A stretch of 15,670 nt of DNA from assembly GCA_946628865.1 (NCBI GenBank), contig CAMOXE010000050.1, forward strand, positions 1 through 15,670, read 5' to 3'. Position numbers and translations under genes: made by a program. The notes under the pieces were generated by a model, which was not told the origin of the DNA, did no database searches, and was given only the letters and a program-made list of their open reading frames with translations. This DNA comes from an uncultured Clostridia bacterium (GTDB lineage: Bacteria; Bacillota; Clostridia; Christensenellales; Borkfalkiaceae). Shown here in pieces: positions 15,451 to 15,670 of this stretch (position 1 is its first letter; every line of letters starts with the position of its first letter).

Positions 15451-15482
15451 ATAAAAAATCGTTAAAAATATAGAAAAAACGC

Positions 15483-15511
15483 TTGACAAAAATTTTAGCA
15501 TATGGTATCAT
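15483..15511 (+). promoter_or_regulatory. Promoter of the tRNA cluster
   Basis: TTGACA (15483-15488), a 17-bp spacer and TATCAT (15506-15511) with an upstream TGG (extended -10, TGn) predict a start near 15518, about 16 bases before the first tRNA. Confidence 0.75.
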
Positions 15512-15533
15512 ATACGAGCATTGAGAGAAAAAA

Positions 15534-15609
15534 CGGGGTGTAGCGCAGTTGGTAGCGCACGTGGTTTGGGACCATGGGGTCGGGAGTTCGAGTCTCTTCA
15601 CCCCGACCA
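15534..15609 (+). tRNA. tRNA-Pro (anticodon UGG)
   Basis: A full cloverleaf of 76 bases. The acceptor stem is CGGGGTG with CACCCCG, the D-stem GCGC/GCGC, and the anticodon stem CGTGG/CCATG with loop TTTGGGA and anticodon TGG at its centre. The T-arm is GGGAG-TTCGAGT-CTCTT, with two G-U pairs. The 3' CCA is encoded. It reads proline codons, chiefly CCA and CCG. Confidence 0.95.
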
Positions 15610-15629
15610 AGCAAAACCGTTTACAAAGC

Positions 15630-15670
15630 GGACCTTTAGCTCAGTTGGTTAGAGCAACCGGCTCATAACC
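15630..15670 (+). tRNA. Partial tRNA with anticodon CAU, probably elongator tRNA-Met
   Basis: Only the 5' half is inside the window: acceptor strand GGACCTT, TA, D-stem GCTC/GAGC, then anticodon-stem strand ACCGG and loop CTCATAA with anticodon CAT. The D-arm and acceptor are those of an elongator rather than an initiator tRNA. A tRNA-Ile whose C34 is modified to lysidine has the same anticodon and cannot be excluded without the 3' half. It is 20 bases after tRNA-Pro and probably co-transcribed. Confidence 0.88.

Noticed and set aside
15335..15610. Minus-strand open frame with a start resembling MVGVKRLELPTPWSQTT
   Set aside because: This is the antisense of tRNA-Pro plus the end of the ABC gene. 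The peptide is a well-known artefact produced by translating tRNA genes.

Overview
The window looks like chromosomal DNA from a Gram-positive, Clostridia-like bacterium, probably an uncultured gut lineage. This is inferred from four things. A PDZ-DUF512 radical-SAM-like protein sits directly before der. The Feo operon has two small FeoA proteins and a FeoB-associated Cys-rich membrane peptide. There is a TM287/288-type heterodimeric ABC exporter. Promoters are near-consensus sigma-A type with 17-bp spacers. There is no phage, transposase or CRISPR signal. Species cannot be named from the sequence alone.

Layout. At 1-782 a truncated minus-strand gene, probably an Lrp/AsnC-type regulator, is divergent from a four-helix membrane protein gene that ends at a strong terminator (800-836). 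At 865-1117 two tandem copies of a ~126-bp, strongly palindromic repeat fill the gap up to the stop codon of the next gene. At 1118-5884 a three-gene minus-strand operon (transcribed right to left) encodes a secreted, membrane-anchored beta-propeller/SH3-like protein of unknown role, an MscS channel and a COG2509-type FAD dehydrogenase; adjacent genes overlap or nearly touch. At 6004-8614 the DUF512 gene and der form a divergent plus-strand operon, closed by a bidirectional terminator (8624-8666). At 8683-11815 a minus-strand iron(II) uptake operon reads feoA-feoA-feoB-Cys-rich peptide, with a consensus promoter and three dyads built on GTTAGT that look like metalloregulator operators. At 12026-15450 two overlapping genes encode an asymmetric heterodimeric ABC exporter. 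At 15534-15670 there is a tRNA-Pro(UGG) gene with its own promoter and the start of a tRNA with anticodon CAU.

Two themes stand out. First, three genes (starts at 5884 minus, 6004 plus and 12026 plus) have good promoters whose predicted transcription start falls 0 to 4 bases before the ATG and no Shine-Dalgarno sequence, so they look leaderless. Genes inside the operons have normal Shine-Dalgarno sites. Second, the 865-1117 repeats form long nested hairpins, and their outermost stem includes the stop codon of the neighbouring gene.

The most conserved gene content is ordinary. The parts most likely to be undescribed are the palindromic repeat family, the propeller/SH3/MscS operon and the FeoB variant with a large acidic outer loop.
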